This document shows positions 13,901 through 27,207 of a stretch of 64,000 bases of DNA, in pieces. Source of the stretch: Galbula dea (taxonomy: Eukaryota > Chordata > Aves > Piciformes > Galbulidae); contig VWZX01008606.1 in NCBI GenBank assembly GCA_013399015.1, positions 1,364,001-1,428,000 on the forward strand, given 5' to 3'. A program made the translations under genes and the position numbers. The stretch's first letter is position 1, and each line of letters opens with the position of its first letter. The notes under the pieces were generated by a model. It did no database searches and had not been told where the DNA came from. It saw only the letters and a list, made by a program, of their open reading frames with translations.

Positions 13901-15938
13901 CTTAACAAGGCAGAAATATTTTAAAAGATGAGTCTATTGGCATGCCTAATGTAGTGATCAGTTTTGTTTGAGTTGGCTTATTCTGCATATGAAGTACACC
14001 AACTTCAAGAATACTCTTTTCATTAGTTCCAAACAGTAAATAAACATAATCATAATTAGACTTTATTCATCTGTATTAGGTATCTGATGTTAATGATCAC
14101 TTAAGAATTTAGTGCATTTATTAACTTCCATATAGGATTAATTCTGAGTTGTCTGAAGGGGGAACTGCTATGTTACTTTCTGTTTCTTTCATCTGTAGTT
14201 AAGTGTAGGAGTTGTACTGGCTTAGCTCTCAGGAGCAGTTCTACTTCATGTTGTTGTCCTTCCTCATCAGCTGGGTCTGTAAAGGGCCATAGCTGCAGGA
14301 GGGAACCTGAAGTGATCAAAGCAATTGCTGACTTTTAAAGTTCCCACCTAGAATTCTGCTTTCTAAAGGAGCCTGCTCTTGAAAAGGGAGGTTTCACATT
14401 TACCAGTTTGGCTTTGAAATTTTTGTTGCAGAAACTTTTCTTCCATGGTGAATATTTACACCAATTCCTGCTAGAACAAATATTTGTTCTCTGTTTATGT
14501 GAGATTGGGTGAGAAAAATCTGCTGCAAAGACCATAATGAAGTGGCCATCTGCCCATTTCATGAGGCTACTGAATTGGTTGTTAGGTATTTACTTCAGAG
14601 ATCTCAGTGGTGGCAGCTCATCTGCTGTGTTAGGGATTATACACCCACAGAGACCTTTGTTGCATGGAGGTTCTCACCATCTGAAGTCTCAACTTTGCAA
14701 ACATATCTGTTTGCCCAGCTTAACTATTATGGGTAATGCCATTGTAATTGGTACCTAATATTAAATAAAATACATGGGAAGGGCAGATCACACAGAAAAG
14801 GTCCAGAGGAGATGAAAAAGCAAGCAATAAAAAGCCTCCAGCTAATAGATTAGCTGTTTGTTAAACCTATACCACATAGTCATTCTTCTGTTATAACTAA
14901 AAAATAACTTGATTTGAAATTGTGCTAATATTTTGCCCCCAAATAGATCAGTGTAATTAATACAAATGTTCAGAGAATTTGCTCTTAATTGCTGTGTTTT
15001 TTTTCTTTACTACTCTTTTGCAATAAGTAAGTGAAATGGGAAAGCTAATGAAGGTCAGGCATGAAATGTGTAATTTAACCTTAACCTGAATAAAAACAGA
15101 GCTGCAGTTAACAGAGATACAAAGATAAATTAGGTCCAAACAATGAAGTTGATGACATGGTTTCATCATCTCTGATTGATATTAACACTTAAGCTACAAA
15201 TCTTCTTTGTATTTCTGGATTAAATGCATCTTTACTGTATTTTCCTGTGCTGAATAGTTTATTAAGCATAAGCTCTAATTCAGCATCCAGCTCAAAGCTG
15301 CTGAGAGCAGTAAACATTTCAGTAGTGGTGGTTAATGTCAAAACCAGTACTCACCTGGAAGACAGTGCCTTTGGAATAACTGGTGGAGTTCTGGTTAGTT
15401 ATCTTATGGTTCCTAAATATTGATAAAATGCTCATGGTGTTTCTGCATGCTTTGGGCCTTGGTTGGTTATTTCTTTTGTAGCTTGTTAAGCAAACCAAAT
15501 TAGCCTGTGTTTGTTTCTTCAGGTTATGTCTTGTCATTTAAACCTGTGCTTTCAGCAATTTATCTTTCTGTTTAGATGTCTAGTTCTCCCTCCCCCTTTG
15601 TGATCAGAAATGGCAGCTTCTGATTTTGGAAACATTACTGCAAGTTTCAAAATTCAGTAACATATAACAGATTCTCCAGCTTTGGCAGAAGCTTCATTTG
15701 CTGCTTATGCTTTCTAAGGCAGCAGTGTGAATTAGGGTGAGGTACAAGCCCCTAGGTAAACAGTGTTTGTAGAAGTTATTGTTCATGGAAAGATTGGTCT
15801 GCTGCTGGGATTTGTTGAATACAGCAAAGATACCTTCATCTTTCTTGGACTTGGAATCAGATTGAGCTAGCTGAGAGAGAAGAGGAAGGGAGATGACTCT
15901 GCTGCAGTTTCTGAGATACCTTTTTGGTATTGCCCACA

Positions 15939-16702
15939 AGTGGTGTTCCCCAGAGCTCAATATTGGGGCCAGTTCTGTTTAGTATCTTTATTGAGGATCT
16001 GGATGAAGAGATTGAGAGCACCCTCAGTAAGTTTGCAGATGACACCAAGTTGGGCAGGGGTGTTGATCTGCTTGAGGCTAGGGAGACTGCAGAGGGATCT
16101 AGACAGGCTGGATCTATGGGCCGAGGTCAGTTGTATGAGGTTCATCAAGAACAAGTGCTGGGTGCTGCACTTGGCTCACAACAGCCCCATGAATGCTCCA
16201 GGCTTGGGGCAGAGTAGCTGAAAGCTACCCACAGGGAAAAGGCCCTGGGGGTGCTGGTTGACAGTGGCTGAAGATGATCCAGCAGTGTGCCCAGGTGGCC
16301 AAGAAGGCCAACAGCATCCTGGCTTGGATCAGCACCAGTGTGGCCAGCAGGACTAGGGCAGGGATTGTCCTCCTGGGCTGGGCACTGGTGAGGCCACACC
16401 TGGAATACTGGCTTCACTTTTGGGCCACTCAGTCTAAGAAGGACATTAAGGTGCTGGAGCATCTCCAAAAAAGGACAGCCAAGCTGGGGAAAGGTCTGGG
16501 GTACAGATCATCTGAGGAGTGGCTGAGGGAACTGGGGTTGTTTAGTCTGGAGAAGAGGAGGCTCAGAGGAGAACTTATATCTCTCTATGACTACCCGAAA
16601 GGATGTTAGAGCAAGGTGGAGGTCTTTCTCTTCTCCCAAGGAACAAGCAACAGGATGAGAGGAAACAGCTCCAGGTTGCACCAAGGGATGTTCAGGGTGG
16701 AT
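15939..16702 (+). mobile_element. CR1 LINE fragment with decayed reverse-transcriptase C-terminal part
   Basis: The plus strand encodes a recognisable CR1 reverse-transcriptase segment including LGPVLF and KFADDTKLG; ADD is the catalytic Asp pair. Further on come LVRPHLEYW and ELGLFSLEKRRLRGEL. The frame is broken by several shifts, for example between about 16080 and 16270, so it is a dead copy. It is 5' truncated and lacks a clean 3' tail. Confidence 0.93.
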
Positions 16703-17612
16703 CCCTGGAGGTGTATCTTCCACTTAGTGACCCATGTTCTCTGTTTGTTGAGCCTTATCCACACTGTTGTTTCCTCTGTTTGTACAGGATTCCTGGGCTG
16801 TACCTAGTGTATCCTGGCCTGCTCACAAACTCACAGCAATTATACTTCTACCTCTAGTGTTGTGCTAAGTGTGTGGTGTGTATACATATGCTTGTGTACA
16901 GATACCTGTGATTATTGGCATTCCTCTTAGATTCTCATCTAACCTTCTCTACTTTCTTTCCTCTCTACATGAGCTTGTGGTCACCTTACTGGTTTTTAAC
17001 TCATTTGCTTACATGTATTCACTCACCTTTCCCTTTCTGCCATACATAGTAACCTTAACATCCAAGAATCATTCTTCTTTAGATACACTTTCTGCAGCTG
17101 TCACTTTTCCAGGGGAGAACATACTCTGTTTTTAATAATGTCATTGGAGATACTGCATGAAAGGCATCAAATCAATATGAAAAGTTTCTGCTTTGTTGTT
17201 ACAAAACCTTGGTCTCTCAGCTGGAGAACTGTAATGGTAGAGAATATTGGCAGCAGATGTGCATGGTGTTTTGATTTACACACTGTTATATTCAAGGTGG
17301 CACATCATATTTCAGTCAGCAGCAAATTTCTAATGAGACTTAATTATTGGTAGAGCTGCAGAGTTTCTTTGCAGGAGTACAACTGGAGCACATTGACAGC
17401 AGTAAACACATTTGGAAGCTTTAGTAAGATTAAAAACTTCAGAGTTACTATGTTGAAAGCACTCAGTTTGGCAAAATTAAGTTCCTTTGGAAACTGCTAA
17501 GACTTAAAAGTTATACAACCTTCTGTGCATCATGTTACACAGAAAATTGTGTGCTTTAGAGAAAAAAGGGAGTTAGTTCTTTTCATGCTGGCATTGTTTT
17601 GGCATGTACAGG

Positions 17613-18413
17613 CACAGAGAATCATTTAGGTTAGAAAAAAAACCCTCCAAGATGATCAAGTCTAACTGTCACCTCAGCACCACCATGCCCCTAAACTGTG
17701 ATGTGAAGTGCCACATCTACACGTTTTCGTAACACCTCCAGGGATCATAACTCCACCAGTTCCCTGAGCAGCCTGTGCCAGGGCTTGAAAACTCTTTTGG
17801 GGAAGATATGGTTCCTAATATCCAACCTGAACCTCTCCTGGTGCAACCTGAGGCCGTTTCTTTTCATCTTGTTACCTGGGAGAAGAGACTGATTCCCACC
17901 TCTCTACAGCCTCCCTTCAGCTAGTTGTAGAGAGCGAGCAGCTCTCCCCTGAGTCTTCTCTTCTTCAAACTAAACAACCCCAGTTCCCTCAGCCACTCCT
18001 GACAAGACCTATTCTCCAAACCCTTCACTGGCTTTGTTGTCCTTCTCTGCACACACTCCAGCACCTCAATGTCATTCTTGTGGTGAGTGGCCCAAAAGGA
18101 AACCCAGTATTCCAGGTGTGGCCTCACCAGTGCCCAGCCCAGGAGGACAATCCCTGCCCTAGTGCTGCTGGCCACACTAGTGCTGATCCAAGCCAGGATG
18201 CTGTTGGCCTTCTTGGCCACCTGGGCATGGTGTTGGATCATCTTCAGCCACTGTCAACCAGCACCCGCAGGGCCCTTCCCTGTGGGTAGCTTTCAGCTAC
18301 TCTGCCCCAAGCCTGGAGCATTCATGGGGTTGTTGTGAGCCAAGTGCAGCACCCAGCACTTGTTCTTATTAAACCTCATCCCACTGGCCTAGACCCATGG
18401 ATCCAGCCTGGCC
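17613..18413 (-). mobile_element. CR1 LINE fragment, minus strand
   Basis: The minus strand shows the same reverse-transcriptase segment as the copy at 15939-16702 (ASSTRAGIVLLGWALVRPHL, then ELGLFSLKKRRLRGEL). It also has the CR1 3' UTR down to the usual end, read on the plus strand as gagaatcatttaggttag. It is frame-broken. With the copy 0.9 kb upstream it forms an inverted pair. Confidence 0.93.
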
Positions 18414-19264
18414 AAGATCACATGGTGTGACTTAAATCAACTGTACCTCATTATGAAAATTAGGCAATTCAAAATGAATTAAATTATTACCCAGATGCAG
18501 TTTGGGGAGGATTATTGTACCTTCAGTAAGAATGTAGTAGAAGGCAAATAAAAACTTACAGAAGAGCATAAAGGCATTTCGGTATAGGAAGAGAGATGTG
18601 ATAAGGTCCCTTTGAAGTGTCATGTGTTGTGTATTAACAGGTGTATGTTTGGTTTTCATTAAATCTTGCTTGGTAAAAATCTAATCTCTAATAGAAATTC
18701 TTTGACTATGAGCCTTGCTTTATGTAAATTGGAGCTTATTTCCTTTAAATCTGTAATTCTATCTGTACCAAGGAGCTCTGAGAGCAAAATCAGGCCTTTT
18801 TAATTTATCTTGCATCACTGTATGAAAGTTTTAGTAGCATAGTCCAAACTGTTGGCTCATTTTGATTCTTGGGAAGTATCTTAGATCACTCTTTTGGGGG
18901 GAGGGGGAGGGTTATTTTTCATTATTTTCCAGAAATAAAAATTAATTTTAATTTGCTTGATTTTACCAAAATGACAATTTCCCAGTGGTGAAAGTTACTT
19001 AACCTTTTATTTACAGACTTCCATAGGGTTGAGATAAAGACAATATTTTATAAAATCTGCTTAGATAACTCATACATTTGTCTAATTAGAATTTAATTCT
19101 TGTTATTCTCTCAGAAATAGCTGTGTGGAGATGTGTTATTTATCAACTCTTGAAACAATTGTCTTTCCAAAATGTTATTTGGAAACAATTGGAAAATAAG
19201 ATTACTTGAGTTAATTAGGCCTTTCAGTGCATAACTTGTTTCTCACAAATTGCAATCCTTTCAG

Positions 19265-19336
19265 TTTCTTGGCAGTACAGAAGTGGAGCAGCCCAAAGGC
19301 ACAGAAGTTGTAAGAGATGCTGTTAGAAAACTAAAG
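19265..19336 (+). CDS. GULP1: GULP1 coding exon, PTB domain start (residues 31-54)
   Basis: The exon is 72 nt, phase 0 at both ends. It encodes 24 residues beginning FLGSTEVEQPKGTEV and ending RKLK. This is the first beta strand and first helix region of the PTB domain; the FLGS start is typical of CED-6/GULP PTB domains. The acceptor is tttcag at 19259-19264 and the donor is gtaag from 19337. The residue before it in the protein (a Lys) must come from an upstream exon not in this window. The encoded peptide appears identical to the mammalian one. Confidence 0.97.
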
Positions 19337-22182
19337 GTAAGAAAGAATTGTTAATGAAATATAAATGGAATCTGTTCTCAACCTGTTTTCAGTTGTTTGG
19401 TTCTAGGAACAGCTGCTTTGACTGGTGTGCAGGCCTTTCCTTGCTCTGTCCACATTATCAGATGTTCTGCTGTACAAATATTTAGTTGTCTCCTTGATTA
19501 TACAGTTATGTTTAGTACAAAGTCTATGTAACTTAATGCACATGAAGGAAATTGTTCCTGGGGAAGCTGTTTGGAAACTCGAGGTCTTTGTGAATACAAA
19601 TTTAGGGAGGAACAGTTTGGGTTTGCTGCCATCCTGACTTTGTGGCTGTTGAGTTCCTCTAATTCTGGTACACAACACATGTTGCCAGAGAATTTAAGAA
19701 AATGACCTCCTCCTTGCCTGAAAAGCTAGTGACTTGAGTGATGCTTGTCCTGCATTTCTTTGGGCTGTGTGTTGCTTCCTGTGAGCTCCCTCTATGTTTT
19801 ATCAGACTCCTCCTACATAAAACTGCTTCTAAGTGTCTCTGTCTTGCTTGTGGAACTCCAGGCTAACCTGTGGCTCTCACTGATCACAGGTGGCTTTTGG
19901 TGGGTTGGACTGTGTGATTTGGTACCTTGAAATAGGGGTTTTTTTGTGAAACATGTCCAAAAAGGATTTCAAGTAACTGTTCTCTATTTTCCTTCCCTGG
20001 GGAAAAAAGGCATTTGTCAGCCTAGTGCTGAAGTTTAAAAGCAGAGGTTTTTTTGGTCTATTCTTGTGGTGTCATTAGAGTATGTAGATGTCTGTTCTGA
20101 CTTCTGACATGTTCTCCATAAATACACCACCTTGGAGATATGTATCTGGATCATTGCTGCCAGAATGACCCTATTTTCTTCATGCAAGGAAGCCTGGACC
20201 TTAGGTGTCAGATATTACATGGGATCTTCTCTAATCACAAGTTTATTAGACAGCTCACAAAGTAATTAAAGACAGTTTTTGGGAAGTCTCAGAATCTTGG
20301 AACAGAATTCAGAGAGCAATAAAGAGGTTTGGTGCTTGAAACAATCCTCACTTAACTGAATACTCATTTCAACATTGATTTATGTTGTGTATCTGAACTC
20401 TTTGAAGAGAAGCCTAGAGGTATTGGATTATGTTATTAACCACACATCTCTAGCTTGTTCTTAGAAAATGTTACTGAAGAATTTTTAAAGTAGTAAAAAC
20501 AGCTTAAAAACTAATGTCTTGTACTGAAAGAAAACATACATGGGGGTTTTTGGAGTAGGAGATGTTTTAGAAGATGTGTAGCTTGTGATGCTGTTTTTAT
20601 AGGGTTTTACTACATGGATTTGGTTTTAGTCACCATGTTGTTAATCATACTTTGTTTTTAATGAAAATTAATAGCCAGCAGAAAACCAGCTGACTTCCTT
20701 AATATTTGGAGCTATTTTTGTAACTGGCATGCCTCCCACTAATAACCTTTTGAAGTCATGTGCTTACCGTGATCCATGGACCATGAGATACTCTCACTGT
20801 AAACTATTTTCTTAAGCCACCATGTCATCAAACTGTGTCAGAGCAGACACTTGGTATCCAGCTCTTCTTTAACTCAAAAGCTCTTAACCCCTACAACACA
20901 AAGACTCTGCCTTGCCAGACACAGCCTCTGCACGTTGCTGTTCCATGAACTTAACTGGTACCAGCAGATGGAGCTGATGTTCTGCAGGAAAACACAATCC
21001 TCGGAGGGAAGTTCTCTTGACTTTTCCTTCTGCTTCTTTTATCCCAAATACAACTACTGCATTTTCTAAATTTTCCTGGGTCAGCTGCAATTTGAATAGA
21101 CAGTTTTTCCAAGCATCTTTATTTAAAGATCTTTAAATATCTTTTATTTTATTTCTTCATTTTTCTAGAGGGATTTAATTTGATCTAGTTGGGATTTCCC
21201 TTTATGTTTTCACATGTCTTGGAGAAGGAAGAAATTTGGATGCTAATGTTTTAAAATGTGAATTTTTTTATTTCTAAGCTAAGGTGACTTGTTCTCACAA
21301 TTTATTACAAACTATATTTTCCTTCCAGTTTTCTAGTCAAACTCATTTCTAGAATGAAATAAAAACTAAAGAAAATGGTACCAAGCTGTAGTATCAGAAC
21401 ATGTCTGCATTATTCAGATGTGTATACCTCAAATCACACTTTGTTCTATAAAGTGAAATGGTTACTTTTCTTGATTAATGAAGATGATAACTTCAAAACT
21501 GGAGGGTAGGAATGAATTTGAAGTGCTTGAAGGGTTGCCAGAGGTTGGGAACAGGTGGAAAGACAGGTGGAGATGGCAGCATAGCCAGACCATGAGTAAG
21601 AAAACAGTGTGGAGGGAAGTTAGGGAGAAACCAGAAGTAAAGGCCTGAGTTTTGGGCTGTTCCTTTTACAGTCTTCACAGGGGTGTTTTTGTGAGGACCA
21701 ATCCTAAAGCTGTTTTCTTACACAGCTTCCAACTCAATCTCTTCTCCTCCTCCTTATTCTGTAAGTGGAGATGACCAGAGATAATGTAAACATAATTAAT
21801 CACTTTGAAGCCACTTGAAATACTTCTTCCAGAGCTCCTTGCCTGGTAAGGATACACAAAGTGGAGTGTGTGCTGTGATGCTGTCCTGCTGCTGCCCTTA
21901 ATGGACCATCAGTGGATATTGTTCTGAGCTTCCTTTTATCTTAAAGCTGCCTTTCATTTGTTGTTGAAAGGACAGAGGAGGGTGGAGTACAGGAAGTATT
22001 TTAATACTGGGATTAAGAGGTTTCCAGTCAAGTCTTAAAGCCATCACTGTTCTCTTTGAAGCACTGGAGAAAGCAGAATGTGTGGTTCAGGACCAGCTGG
22101 GGACAGCCTGAAGAGCAGAACAGGTCAGATGAGAAGAGTTTTAGGAGGGAATACCTGTTTGCCTTCTTTCTCTCACCAGAAA

Positions 22183-22364
22183 CCAAACCAAAACATAGAA
22201 ACCCAACCAATCCCAAAAACCCACCAGTCCCCCACCCCCCAAATACACACAAAAAAATCACGACCCAAAACACAACAAACCACAAAACAAAAGAACCAAA
22301 AAAAAAAATCCCCCAAACAAAAAAATCCAATGCATCAGCCCCAAAACAGAACAAAAACAACCTT
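22183..22364. repeat. A/C-rich, G-poor low-complexity tract
   Basis: About 180 bp on the plus strand are almost only A and C with a few T and very few G, with many cca, aaac and cacac words. It opens long reading frames on both strands purely by composition. Confidence 0.85.
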
Positions 22365-25042
22365 CAGGAAGTGAGAGATGGAAAAAAGACTGGACTGCAT
22401 TGTCCTCTGCTCTGTGGTTAAGAGATCAATAGGCTTCCTCTCAGTCCAGTCTGTTTGGAAAATGAAATACAACATATTCCACAGAAATGGGTTTCTGAGA
22501 CAGCTTTTCCCCTTACCCAGCTGATTATTGAGAGATTCAAGTTCACAGATCTGTGACCTTTTCATCCCTTTCTTCTCCTTGACAGCTATATTTCAGAGGT
22601 CAGAATTTCATTATACCCACATAAAACGTGCATGGGAGCTTGGACCCTAATATGACCAAAAAGATGATGATAAATAGTCACTGTTTTCAGGCATTTTTCC
22701 TTCTAAATGAGTGTTGTGAAAAAAGAAGAAAAGCATCTTCTCAAAGCCAGCTCTAAAGCTGTGTCTCAGCTTAGACAAGTATGTTGCCCTCTAGGCATCT
22801 TTGTAAGGTGTCCACATGAAGTGTGAAGTCTGATGTCTCACTAGCAGCCTAAACTGAAGCAGCTGAACCTCTGTTCCCTGGGCTGAAGATTAACACCCAG
22901 ATCCAGAGAAGCATCTGCCTTTGCTGATGTGAATGGTTTTCATAAACTCCTGATTGTGCAGTGAGGTGTAAATATTAAAAGCACCTAGTTTGATTTGCAT
23001 AGAATGTCTTTGAACCATTATTTCCTTAACTAAAGCTTTTTTTTTTTACCTCCTTTTAATTTTCCCTGGTTAATCCTTTAATTGTGATTTGCTAAGACTG
23101 GATGCAAAAACATTTCAAAGGTAATTTTAATAAGTCTGAAAGTATGCAAATTTCCCTGGTGCTGTAATAAAAGAGAAGATATATGAAAGTTTTCTCTTGT
23201 TTAAGCTAAATTAAACCACAGAAATTAGATTTATGTCCATCTGTTGATGAAGAAAAATCTGATGATAATTCCAAAGCAGTTAAATAAAAGCTACCCCATT
23301 CTCCTCATATTGACCAAATCTGGGTGTCTTGCCTGAGAACAATATATGTATAAACTAATAGCTTAAGAATTTGGCCCTTGGTATCTCTTCCCAAGCCATG
23401 CTGTGATTCATGACAATTTTATATCATTGTCCATTTTGATGCCAATGGGAGGCTACAGATTTTTACCCTCTTAAATAATCTTGTTACTGTGTGAGCCACA
23501 AATGTTACTTTGCTTCAAATGTGTGCTGAAAGGGGAAAATAATGTCTGTAAATCTCTCCTGTCCCTCAGGGTCCTCTTTAGGTAGAATGAATGCATAGAA
23601 GAAAAAAAAAAAAAAGCAAATTGGCTGATAATTGAGAGTTAGGATCTGCTGTTCAAAGCCTGCACAAGTTTGGGAGGTGGCTGAGCTTGGCATTCTGGAG
23701 AAGGTCAGATAGGAAAGAAATTACTGATCAGTATCTAGGTTATCTGTTATTGCACAGGGCAGGAAGAGCATGCAGAAAGGAACTGCACCAGATTGTCTGC
23801 ATTTGTCTACGTGTACTTCTCAGTCACTGTATCCCAGTAAGCCTCTGATTCCAAAGGTCATTTGTCTCTCTGGATGTCTGTGTTGAAGAGGTTCTTTGGT
23901 GGTTTTCTTTAGCAATTAGCTTGATTTTTAGACTTGATAGAGCTTCTCACAAAGTGGGTTCCAATCTTCTGCTAACTTTTGCAAGTATCCTGTAATCTTT
24001 CTCCACTTAGTCAACATCCTCCTGCATTTAAGACCTCAGAACGTGACATTTGAGGATGTTCTCACAAGCAGCTGATGCAGCACAGCCCTTGCTGTCTTCC
24101 TTAAGGATCTGTTTGAAATAGCCAAGGATTGCATTCATCTTCCCACTTGGAGTTTCCTGAGAAGGTCCAGAGTTAGCAGAAAGCCCACTGTGGCATCAAG
24201 ACTTTCTTCATTCCACCTTCACAGGGTAGTCTTCCAAGAAGGAAAGTCTGTTTCCATACTTATGATTTGCAGAGTTGGTATTGCAGCAGAGATGGCTTCT
24301 TTGCATCCAGACAATCTGTGGTGGTCTGGTTGGTGAGGTATTCTCTGTGTTATTTGCCCCTCTATCAGGCTGCGTGGTCTGCAAGCTTCCTCTGGAATGA
24401 TTTTAGGTTTCAGATCATCAGTTACTTTTCTCCTCATTTTTTTCCTCTGATTTTTTTTCTTTTTCTGGCTACAGATTTTATCAGTAATTATTTTCCTCCT
24501 GGTCATTGTTCAGTAAAGTCATGCTGAAGAAATAAACCCTGCTGGAATACATTAGAAACATATCTTCCCAATGACAATTTCCTGTTTATAGCTGCATCTG
24601 GAGACTAATGTAACTAACTTAACTCATACTTCTGTTGTATTGCTTCATTTCCTAAATATAATGGCATGCAAAGCTCACTCAAATGCTTTGTCTATATCTT
24701 GGCAAGCTGCATGTCTTGTTAAATCCATATTGATCATCATTAATTTCATCTCACTTGAGTTCTCTGGTTCTTGAACTTGACTTAAGCCCTTTGAGAGTGG
24801 AGATGTAGAAGGGTCATTTTGTTCACCTCTTTTTTTTTTTTAGTATTGGCACAGAATTATCTTTTGGAACTTCCTCAGTGTTGTAAGACTTCTTGACTCC
24901 TTGGAGCAGGCTTTGGCCAGCTGTTCTAAAACTTGTGCACTTTATTCAAATCTACTTTATTTTAAAAAGTTTTCATGTTGTAGCTGTTGTTTGGGGCTCT
25001 TGAGATGATTGCAGTTGGAAAACCCAAGTATTTCATCATCAT

Positions 25043-25302
25043 TCTGGGGTTGTTTAGACTGGAGAAGAGAAGGTTCAGGGGAGACCTTCTCACTTTCTAC
25101 AAGTCCCTGAAAGGAGGTTGGAGCAAGGTGGGGGTTGGTCTTTCCTCCCAGTTGACTAGTGATAGGATAAGAGGCAATGGCCTTAAGTTGTGCCAGGGGA
25201 GGTTTAGGTTTGACATTAGGAAACATGTCTTCTCTGAAAGAGTAGTTAAGCATTGGCCCAGGCTGCCCAGGGCAGTGGTGGAGTCACCATCTCTGCAGGG
25301 GT
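25043..25302 (+). mobile_element. CR1 LINE fragment
   Basis: The end of CR1 ORF2 is readable almost without interruption (LFRLEKRRFRGDLLTF to HWPRLPRAVVESPSLQGF). Both ends are truncated; the 3' UTR is missing. Confidence 0.92.
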
Positions 25303-26427
25303 TTTACTCATGTCATCATGTACAAACCTTTTATGAAATATTTGGTCAGTATCTAGCAGTCCTAGTTGTTGAGCTGTACTATGGGAATTTGGATGTAAGA
25401 GTTGGTTTTGAGAAAGGCATAGAGTGGTTTAGGTGTGGGGGGAGGTTGGTGGTTTTTTGGTTTGAGGTTTAACTAACATGTGAAGCATGTGATACTTATT
25501 GGCTGATTAATCAGTTATAAACTGTGGTTAGGTCTGTATGAAGCTACTACAATTTTGAATAAACATGCTTTCAAAATGAGTAAAATTGGGAGAAAGGGAA
25601 AACCAGGTTAATGATGTGCTTTTAGGGTGGTTCTTAAAACTAGTTTAGAGTTTGCCATGAAGAGAGCTGCTTACAAACAAAATGAAATCAAACAGGTGGA
25701 GACAGTCATACTGTGTAAAGCAGTTGAGTTTGTGGAAATGTTTCCCAAGGACTAGTTGGCATGGGAAAGGGAGAGAGCAAAAACTCAAACCCTCAGGTAT
25801 CATTTTGATATGTAATTGATGAACATCAGGAGGTTAGGTGTTTGTGAGGGAGATAGCAGTTGGCTACAGCCAAATTCTTCAAAATCACAAAGAGCTTTAA
25901 ACTTCTGTCTTCAAGTCTAACCCTTCTTAACGTGGGTGAGGATTCTTGTCGACATCCTAGAGTCTTTCAGCCACTAAAAGTCATTGCCCTCAGTGACTTA
26001 TCATATAGTTTATTTGTACTGATGGTGAATTATGCACTCAGTTATACTTGAGTGGGAGCAAGTTTGAGGGCAGTGTGTTCAAACATATAGCTGTGAAGCA
26101 GTGAGTGACCCCTCTGGCCTTCAGTGAGTCATCATCCTTATTTATGCATTTCAAAATACCACTCCAGGCTCTCAAAAATTTGAGGGGAAAAAGGGCTGGT
26201 AACAGAGCAAAATCTAGAGCAACTCCATGTCTTTGCTAAGAAAGTTACTCAAATTCATGACATTTCTTAACTGCTATGCAGTAGCACATTTTAGATACCT
26301 TGCTTATTTAATATGCATTGTTCATGAGAGAAAGATAAGTCAGATGTAGCAGCTAGAAAAGGAGATCTAAAAGGATGGAATATGTATTGAATAGGACACA
26401 TTACCCAACCCAGTTATAGAAAATGTT

Positions 26428-26558
26428 ATCCCTAGAGGTGTTTAAAAAACATATAGATGTGATACTTAGGGGCATGGTGTGGTGGCATGGTGGAGATAGG
26501 CTGAGGGTTGGACTTGATGACCTTAGAGGTCTCTTCCAGCCTTAATGATTCTGTGATC
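26428..26558 (+). mobile_element. CR1 LINE 3' tail
   Basis: A CR1 3' UTR with ggttggacttgatgacctta and ttccagccttaatgattctg, ending at the usual tgtgat. Confidence 0.92.
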
Positions 26559-27108
26559 ATTTAGTGACCTGTTAGCACATAAATCCTGAGAATATAATAG
26601 AAGAGATCAAATATTCCTGAGGTGTTAATAGCTGCAGTGCATTCACTGTGAACCTGGTTGAAGGAACTGCTCTCCTCAGAGGAATACATGGGAAGTATCC
26701 TCCATGCACATGAACAGAAGTGAGCTGAGAAGCAGTGGGATGTCAAAAACACCATCATGTTCACTGCTCAACACCCAAGCAGTTGCCAAACTACCTGAGA
26801 GTGTTCATGTTTCTACTGTTCTCTCTGCAAAGGTGCATGAGCAGCAGATGGAAGTTTCCAGAGAAGCAGCTAAGAAGTTGGAAAGTATTTCTTTTCTGGA
26901 ATTACAGGAATATTCTATAGTGTGCAGTCAGAAGTCCTGTCATGTGCCCAGCTGTGACTTTGGGAATGGCTGGCATTGTTCATAAGAGCTTCTTGGAGAA
27001 AGAGGGGAAACAGCTTCAGGTGGAAGGAGTTGAGAGGAAATGAGGAGTAATAAAAAAACCCAAAGAAAACTTACTGATGTGTTTGCTGTTGTGTTTTTCA
27101 TCTGATAG

Positions 27109-27207
27109 TTTGCAAGACACATCAAGAAATCTGAAGGCCAGAAGACACCCAAAGTTGAATTACAGATCTCAATCTATGGTGTAAAAATTCTAGATCCAAA
27201 AACAAAG
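27109..27207 (+). CDS. GULP1: GULP1 coding exon, PTB core (residues 55-87)
   Basis: The exon is 99 nt, phase 0 at both ends, 33 codons. It begins FARHIKKSEGQKTPKVEL and ends ILDPKTK. It supplies the Lys-rich loop and the central beta strands (VELQISIYGVKIL) of the PTB fold. The acceptor is tctgatag, a TAG rather than the commoner CAG; the donor is gtaag at 27208. Two conservative differences from the mammalian sequence as I recall it are Thr for Ile after QK and Asp for Glu before PKTK. Confidence 0.97.

Larger units (their letters stand above)
1..19264 (+). other. GULP1: GULP1 upstream intron (3' part), non-coding
   Basis: This stretch precedes the first recognised GULP1 exon and ends in a good acceptor (pyrimidine-rich run, then CAG at 19262-19264). 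I looked for a segment encoding residues 1-30 on the plus strand and did not find one, so the previous exon is probably further upstream. Short ORFs here look like chance. The structures I can support are a CpG-rich LTR-like segment (1121-1567), a CR1 tail (8559-8769), a T-rich imperfect repeat (9093-9170), a solo LTR (10273-10957) and two opposed CR1 copies (15939-16702 and 17613-18413). I see nothing else specific in 1568-8558, 10958-15938 and 18414-19264 beyond AT-rich unique sequence. Confidence 0.8.
19337..27108 (+). other. GULP1: GULP1 intron, about 7.8 kb
   Basis: The intron opens with gtaag and closes with tctgatag before the next exon. It contains an A/C-rich, almost G-free tract (22183-22364) and two plus-oriented CR1 fragments (25043-25302 and 26428-26558). 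Short homopolymers are scattered, for example a poly-A run near 23600 and a poly-T run near 24830. Nothing else recognisable was found; the short ORFs here have no coding character. Confidence 0.9.

Noticed and set aside
18894..18912. G-rich run (six, five and three G) as a G-quadruplex
   Set aside because: Only three separate G runs with single-base spacers; weak without a fourth run.
22028..22421. Long ORFs on both strands (about 110-121 codons)
   Set aside because: They come from the A/C-rich tract, which lacks stop codons by composition.
24987..25472. Plus-strand ORF of 161 codons
   Set aside because: Its central part is the CR1 ORF2 C-terminus; the flanks are chance extension, so not a host gene.
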